Shown here in pieces: positions 6,800-10,204 of a DNA stretch of 10,204 nucleotides. The position numbers were made by a program, and so were the translations under genes. The notes under the pieces are model-generated. The model was given only the letters and a program-made list of their open reading frames with translations, made no database searches and had not been told where the DNA came from. The DNA is taken from assembly GCA_031282785.1 (NCBI GenBank), contig JAITDB010000012.1, forward strand, positions 1-10,204, read 5' to 3'. This stretch comes from Holosporaceae bacterium. Its GTDB lineage: Bacteria > Pseudomonadota > Alphaproteobacteria > UBA3830. How positions within the stretch are numbered: the stretch's first letter is position 1; every line of letters starts with the position of its first letter.

Positions 6800-7627
6800 T
6801 TATCTAATGGAAAATCCTGCACTCTGACATTTTTTTACGTTTTTATGGAATTTTCTTGTTAAAATATTTTCCAGTGGGGAATATAATCTTGGAATCATTT
6901 CCGTTGGCGTCTTCAATTTTTTAGAGGACGGCTTCACTATGTAAGGCGTAACGATAATGACCAATTCTTTTTCTGTTTTTGATATGCTACTTTGACGAAA
7001 CAAAGGACCCAATAGCGGAAGATCCGATAAAAACGGCGTTTCAATAGCGGAAGTACTGGTATTTCGCTGTAGTAATCCTGCAATTGCCAGACTTTCTCCG
7101 CTTCCCAGCTCTACGGTGGTGGATACTTCCTTGCTCGTCAACGCTGGAGCAGAGTTATTGCCAGTGCTCGCCAGAGTACTAACCTTGGGATTAACTTTTA
7201 TGGTGATTCTGTCCTCCGAAATAACAATGGGAGTAAATTCAATGGATGTTCCCCAATCTTTAAATTCCATTGTATTGTTGTTGCTTCCCTGCTGAGTTAC
7301 GGTAAATCCCTGCTGGCCTCCGGACTTGAACACGGCGCTCGAGCCAGATAACGCCACCAGAGTCGGTTCTGCCAGAATCGATGCAAAGAGCTCGTTGGCC
7401 AGCGCATCTAGAAGTCCGGAAAGTCCGCTTTTTCCTCCAACATGAGCTATCCAGCGACCTCCTTTTAGGTCGGCGCTCAAAACTCCTCCTTCTTTGGCAA
7501 ATTCTTTTCCTGCGGTATCAAGACCCAGAAAAGTAGACGAATTACCAGTTACAAATCCGTAACTGGCTCCAGCTATGTCCTTGCTGGCCGATATTGCTCT
7601 CCAGTTGATCCCCAGACTCTTTGTCAA
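6800..7627 (-). CDS. cpaC: CpaC secretin, C-terminal (pore) half, frameshifted from the N-terminal half
   Basis: This 275-codon frame holds the secretin domain of CpaC/RcpA: ILAEPTLVALSGSSAVFKSGG in outline (84-104), VELGSGESLAIAGLLQ (172-187), PFLSDLPLLGPLFRQ (198-212) and ELVIIVTPYIVKP (221-233). These form the gated outer-membrane channel through which Flp/Tad pili pass. It has no signal sequence and starts in mid-domain: TKSLGINW continues the KIAEVT strand that ends the frame upstream. The frame lies -1 relative to that half and overlaps it by four bases; a TTG at 7627 overlapping the TGA (TTGA) is the only handy start. So this is either the second part of a gene broken by an indel near an A4 run, or, less likely, a product of -1 slippage or reinitiation. 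Confidence 0.82.
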   Translation of the reverse strand: MTKSLGINWRAISASKDIAGASYGFVTGNSSTFLGLDTAGKEFAKEGGVLSADLKGGRWIAHVGGKSGLSGLLDALANELFASILAEPTLVALSGSSAVFKSGGQQGFTVTQQGSNNNTMEFKDWGTSIEFTPIVISEDRITIKVNPKVSTLASTGNNSAPALTSKEVSTTVELGSGESLAIAGLLQRNTSTSAIETPFLSDLPLLGPLFRQSSISKTEKELVIIVTPYIVKPSSKKLKTPTEMIPRLYSPLENILTRKFHKNVKKCQSAGFSIR

Positions 7628-8400
7628 TTCCCTTTTGTGACCTCGGCTATTTTGACCTTCAACAGTACCTGCGTGGACGTCTCAATGACCAGTTTATTTA
7701 TGATCTTTGCCGCGTCCACGAACTTTCCGACAATTTCCACGACATCTGCCGCCATCTCCGGAGACGGAACCTTCCCCTTCAAAACCAGCGAGCTATCCAA
7801 AGATATCAGCTCGATTTTGGCGTCCGGACACATCTCAAAAACCGCTTCCTTTATGGTTTTCAGCGGATATGTGACCCGTACCTTGCAGTCCACCAGCGAT
7901 TTTCCACCGTTGCCGTTTATTACCAGAGACGTCACTCCCGGAGATAATCCCAAAATGTATAGAGAATTACTGTTTAGCATCTGCACATCTATAACATTGG
8001 GATCCGGAATAAATATCTCGCTAATTTTCTCGTTGAGCTTTATAAAATTCACAGAATTTACTTCAATTTCTTTGTAAACACTGCTCTCGGGAATAACAAG
8101 ATTCTCTTCCGTCCTTGCAATAGAATCAGAATCTGCTGCTGAAAAATTTTTTCGTATATTTCTGCCTTGCACAAACGATTCTCCATTTCTTTTTTTCTGC
8201 TTTTTTTTGTTCTTACCAAAAGAAAACCTAGATTTTTTTTCTTTTCTTTTAAAATTGCCATTACTTTGCAGATCATCGTTGTCGTCAACTGAATTCAGGC
8301 TCGTTTTGATGGCACTGTTATTTTTACCCCAAACGCACGGATCTCCTGCAAAGAAAAAGAGCATGGCTGAACAAATATAAAATAAGTATTTTTTATTCAT
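7624..8400 (-). CDS. cpaC: CpaC secretin, N-terminal half (N0 and BON domains), ends at a frameshift
   Basis: From ATG at 8400 (GGAG seven bases upstream; an ATG at 8415 is possible but lacks a site) this is 258 residues. It has a signal peptide (NKKYLFYICSAMLFFFAGDPCVWG in outline), an unusual very basic stretch at 51-72 with KNKKKQKKR, then the N0-like domain (about 110-175: VNSVNFIKLNEKISEIFIPDPNVIDV in outline, SNSLYILGLSPGVTSLVI) and a BON domain (about 181-240, LDSSLVLKGKVPSPEMAADV). It ends VLLKVKIAEVTKGN and TGA exactly where intact relatives go on with 'REavk.LGiN'. Joined to the frame 6800-7627 it gives a secretin of about 530 residues, the usual size. Start is 26 bases after cpaB, the same operon. 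Confidence 0.85.
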   Translation of the reverse strand: MNKKYLFYICSAMLFFFAGDPCVWGKNNSAIKTSLNSVDDNDDLQSNGNFKRKEKKSRFSFGKNKKKQKKRNGESFVQGRNIRKNFSAADSDSIARTEENLVIPESSVYKEIEVNSVNFIKLNEKISEIFIPDPNVIDVQMLNSNSLYILGLSPGVTSLVINGNGGKSLVDCKVRVTYPLKTIKEAVFEMCPDAKIELISLDSSLVLKGKVPSPEMAADVVEIVGKFVDAAKIINKLVIETSTQVLLKVKIAEVTKGN

Positions 8401-8426
8401 GCTATATCTCCGCATAACAACACCAT

Positions 8427-9938
8427 CTACTTAGACCCTCCGGAATCGCCACTGGCAATATTTCCGTTTTTATCGAACTTTATTTCCTGAGCCGTTAATT
8501 TTTTGTATATTACTGCTTTTTTTTCTTCCGGCTTGACCTCTTCTCCAACGACTTTTCCCGAAACAATTTCGTACTTTACTTTTTTGGATTCTTTTTCATC
8601 CGTGGCTTTTTTTACCAGAGAGGCAGACGATTTCCCGCCATAAAATCCGCTGATGGCGTTTATGTTATCCATTAATCGCTCAAGTTTTTCTTCATTTTCT
8701 TTCTCCTGGACAGGAATTTGTGCCACAGCTTCCGACGACTTACCATTATAAAATCCGCTAACGGCATGTATGTTATCCATCAAGTGTTCGATGTTACTTT
8801 TAGAAGCCTCGTTTTGCGCCTTACTTTCCAGAAGTTTTTCCATTGACTTCCCACTATAGAATCCGCTGACAGCGTGTATGTTATCCATCAGCTGCTCGAC
8901 GTTATCTTTATGGGCTTCGTTTTTCGCTTTATTTTCCAGAAGTTTTTCCATGGAAGTGTGACGATTTATTTCTAGAATATCATTTATGATGGCGTTTTTT
9001 TCGGGTTCCTCATCTAGATCCAAATATAATTCTTTTTCGTTTATCGCTTCATCCTGATTACGTATTGAAATTGTTATGCCTGTTTCGCCAGCTTGTTTCA
9101 GCATTGCTTCCACTATATCCTCTCGTACTTCGAGAGTAACGTTTTTAGGAGAAGCCAAAGGAGTTGTGTTTATTGTCGTCTTGACTGCTCCGATCACATC
9201 TCCAATTCCATCACTCTTAGGCGCGGCTTTGGTATTTGTGTTTATGGTGGAACGAGCCTCAATGGAACCATCAATGGCGATTATTTTCAGACCTTTATAT
9301 TTGTGTGTTTTTGTTTTTTCTCCCTTGTGCTCTATGATTAACACATCGATTATATCTCCAGGAGCGATCATATTAGCCGATATATTTGTCTTCTGATTAA
9401 TCGGAAACGTAATTGCTCTCATGCCAGGTTTTATCAAATGTTCTCTCATCTTTTCTTTTCTTTCTTGTTCTTTTTTAAGAGCCTCCTGCTTTTCTCTTTC
9501 GATTCTTTTTACAGGATCTTCGTCGGTCAACATTTGCATAGTGAGAGGAATGCCACTTGGGATATCGTTTTTGGCCCACATTTTCATGGCGTTGCTATAG
9601 TCGGCGCCGTTATTTAGAGGGATCTCGTTGCCGTCTTTGGCGATAAAATATGGCTGGAGCACGTCTTCCGGCCATTTTTTCCAAACGCAGCTGTCCGCGG
9701 ATATTTTTTCATCTTTTTTGATATCCCGCGCCAGCACCAACACCGAAACCACCGACGATTTTTTCTTGGTCTTATCTTTGGACATCAGAGGAATATCCGG
9801 CATTGATATCTGATCATTTACGGCTTTCTTGGCATTTACAGAAGATACGCCTGGCATAAGTAATCTAACGAGACCGGTAACTACAAGTGCGATTATTGCA
9901 GCTAGAGCGATCGGAATTAGATCCTTTTTGTCTTTCAT
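8427..9938 (-). CDS. cpaB: CpaB/RcpC-family Tad pilus assembly protein with a repeat-bearing C-terminal extension
   Basis: This 503-residue protein starts with one membrane anchor (residues 8-30, IPIALAAIIALVVTGLVRLL), followed by a SAF domain (about 63-140: VSVLVLARDIKKDEKIS, NDIPSGIPLT) and the RcpC/CpaB domain (168-295: LIKPGMRAITFPI, NMIAPGDIIDVLII, KNVTLEVREDIVEAMLKQAG, GITISIRNQDEA). CpaB is an inner-membrane-anchored periplasmic protein that works with the CpaC secretin. Relatives usually stop soon after the last motif; here about 200 more residues follow, with a charged helix-like stretch, three tandem 36-residue repeats (330-437) and a Lys/Glu-rich tail. A Lys/Glu coiled-coil-like insert (142-166) links the two core domains. 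AGGTGA lies 7 bases before the ATG. The frame is intact, and the gene lies 32 bases after the cpaA remnant and 26 before cpaC. Confidence 0.88.
   Translation of the reverse strand: MKDKKDLIPIALAAIIALVVTGLVRLLMPGVSSVNAKKAVNDQISMPDIPLMSKDKTKKKSSVVSVLVLARDIKKDEKISADSCVWKKWPEDVLQPYFIAKDGNEIPLNNGADYSNAMKMWAKNDIPSGIPLTMQMLTDEDPVKRIEREKQEALKKEQERKEKMREHLIKPGMRAITFPINQKTNISANMIAPGDIIDVLIIEHKGEKTKTHKYKGLKIIAIDGSIEARSTINTNTKAAPKSDGIGDVIGAVKTTINTTPLASPKNVTLEVREDIVEAMLKQAGETGITISIRNQDEAINEKELYLDLDEEPEKNAIINDILEINRHTSMEKLLENKAKNEAHKDNVEQLMDNIHAVSGFYSGKSMEKLLESKAQNEASKSNIEHLMDNIHAVSGFYNGKSSEAVAQIPVQEKENEEKLERLMDNINAISGFYGGKSSASLVKKATDEKESKKVKYEIVSGKVVGEEVKPEEKKAVIYKKLTAQEIKFDKNGNIASGDSGGSK
8628..8951 (-). 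repeat. Three tandem 108-bp repeats inside cpaB (36 residues each)
   Basis: Units lie at 8844-8951 (residues 330-365), 8736-8843 (366-401) and 8628-8735 (402-437), with exactly equal length. Units 1 and 2 both begin MEKLLE and are identical at 29 of 36 residues. Unit 3 has a diverged first half but keeps the end of the unit: the shared block is LMDNIxAxSGFYxGKS. The likeness is also clear at DNA level in units 1 and 2, which suggests a fairly recent duplication. Confidence 0.92.
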
Positions 9939-9970
9939 ATCACATCACCTAGACAACAGATTCCCGACTA

Positions 9971-10114
9971 TCACACAAAAGCCTCCACAAGATAACGCGC
10001 TATGCCGTAGGGAATTTCCTGCTTCCATACACTCACCGGATATTTAGAGGGCGAAACAATTTTTTTGCTGATCCTGTTTAGCGACGGTAAAATAAATTTA
10101 GGTTCAAGAGTAGA
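9971..10114 (-). pseudogene. cpaA: CpaA (prepilin peptidase) 3' remnant, 5' part lost to an insertion sequence
   Basis: On the minus strand a frame ending in TGA at 9971-9973 reads PSLNRISKKIVSPSKYPV, then VWKQEIPYGIARYLVEAFV. The EIPYGIA block is the conserved last helix of CpaA/TadV-type A24 prepilin peptidases ('iPYGiAia.G'), which cleave the leader of Flp pilins in the inner membrane, and cpaA stands directly before cpaB in many Tad loci. The frame meets a TAA at 10115-10117 and no other frame carries on with peptidase sequence; instead the start of a transposase gene appears on the plus strand. About 43 codons remain of a normal ~170, without the catalytic Asp residues, so it cannot be active. 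The call rests on a short motif plus its place. Confidence 0.6.
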
Positions 10115-10204
10115 TTAGATTGATTTTCTAGCCCAATAAGGTAGGATATATCAATGAAAAATAGATACATAAAAAATACCCATATTTCTGAATCCCAATT
10201 TAGG
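10101..10204 (+). mobile_element. Left end of an insertion sequence inserted in cpaA (IS1595-like)
   Basis: The cpaA-like reading ends near 10100-10114 and a transposase start follows at 10154, so the element's terminal inverted repeat should lie at about 10101-10130, perhaps beginning GGTTCAAGAGTAG. The exact border cannot be fixed without the other end. The element runs off the right edge. Confidence 0.45.
10154..10204 (+). CDS. Transposase N-terminus, probably IS1595 family (partial)
   Basis: ATG at 10154, with AGGA seven bases upstream, reads MKNRYIKNTHISESQFR and stays open to the window edge (17 codons). An opening with 'KNRY...ISE..FR' is typical of IS1595-type transposases as I know them, but 17 residues are too few for a firm family call. 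It is divergent from the cpa genes and lies where the 5' part of cpaA should be. Confidence 0.5.
   Translation, partial: MKNRYIKNTHISESQFR

Noticed and set aside
10085..10204. Hydrophobic minus-strand frame (about 40 codons) at the right edge as the missing 5' part of cpaA
   Set aside because: It is antisense to the transposase start, is in a different frame from the cpaA remnant, and lacks prepilin peptidase motifs.
1..10204. CRISPR array, tRNA or rRNA genes
   Set aside because: No regularly spaced repeats, and no cloverleaf or rRNA-like segments were found on either strand.

Overview
The window looks like part of an alphaproteobacterial chromosome, probably from an AT-biased lineage with many insertion sequences and decaying genes (an intracellular Rickettsiales/Holosporales-like bacterium is my inference, not proven). 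The reasons are the CpaA/B/C/D (Tad pilus) gene order, a single long bifunctional Rel/SpoT, the low-GC coding style, insertion-sequence pieces at both ends, and several damaged genes. Nearly all genes lie on the minus strand.

Layout from left to right. Positions 2-103 hold the 3' end of an IS630-type transposase (+). At 137-165 a rho-independent terminator closes a minus-strand operon that reads mlaC (1472-2146), dut (995-1438), bamD (205-969): phospholipid transport, dUTP clean-up and outer-membrane protein assembly. This operon has a good promoter (2216-2244), and its transcript should begin inside a strong hairpin (2180-2210). Next is an outer-membrane beta-barrel gene (2547-3311) broken by one in-frame TAG codon. 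An AT-rich spacer with a perfect 14-bp palindrome (3357-3370) follows, then the terminator of rsh (3641-3663) and rsh itself (3743-5827), which starts with TTG.

An unusual hairpin-rich spacer (5984-6088) separates rsh from a Tad/Cpa pilus gene block, read on the minus strand as cpaA remnant, cpaB, cpaC (split), cpaD. cpaB is intact and carries a long C-terminal extension with three tandem 36-residue repeats. cpaC is a complete secretin split in two by a -1 frameshift with a 4-nt overlap. cpaD is a lipoprotein. cpaA survives only as its last ~40 codons; its 5' part has been replaced by the start of another insertion sequence (IS1595-like, + strand) that runs off the right edge. The genes cpaE, cpaF, tadB and tadC do not follow cpaD here.

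The strongest points for follow-up are the repeat-bearing CpaB extension, the state of the pilus locus (cpaA cut, cpaC shifted, cpaB and cpaD intact), the amber codon in the barrel gene, the 5'-terminal hairpin of the mlaC-dut-bamD transcript and the hairpin cluster upstream of rsh. I see no clearly new defence or biosynthetic system.
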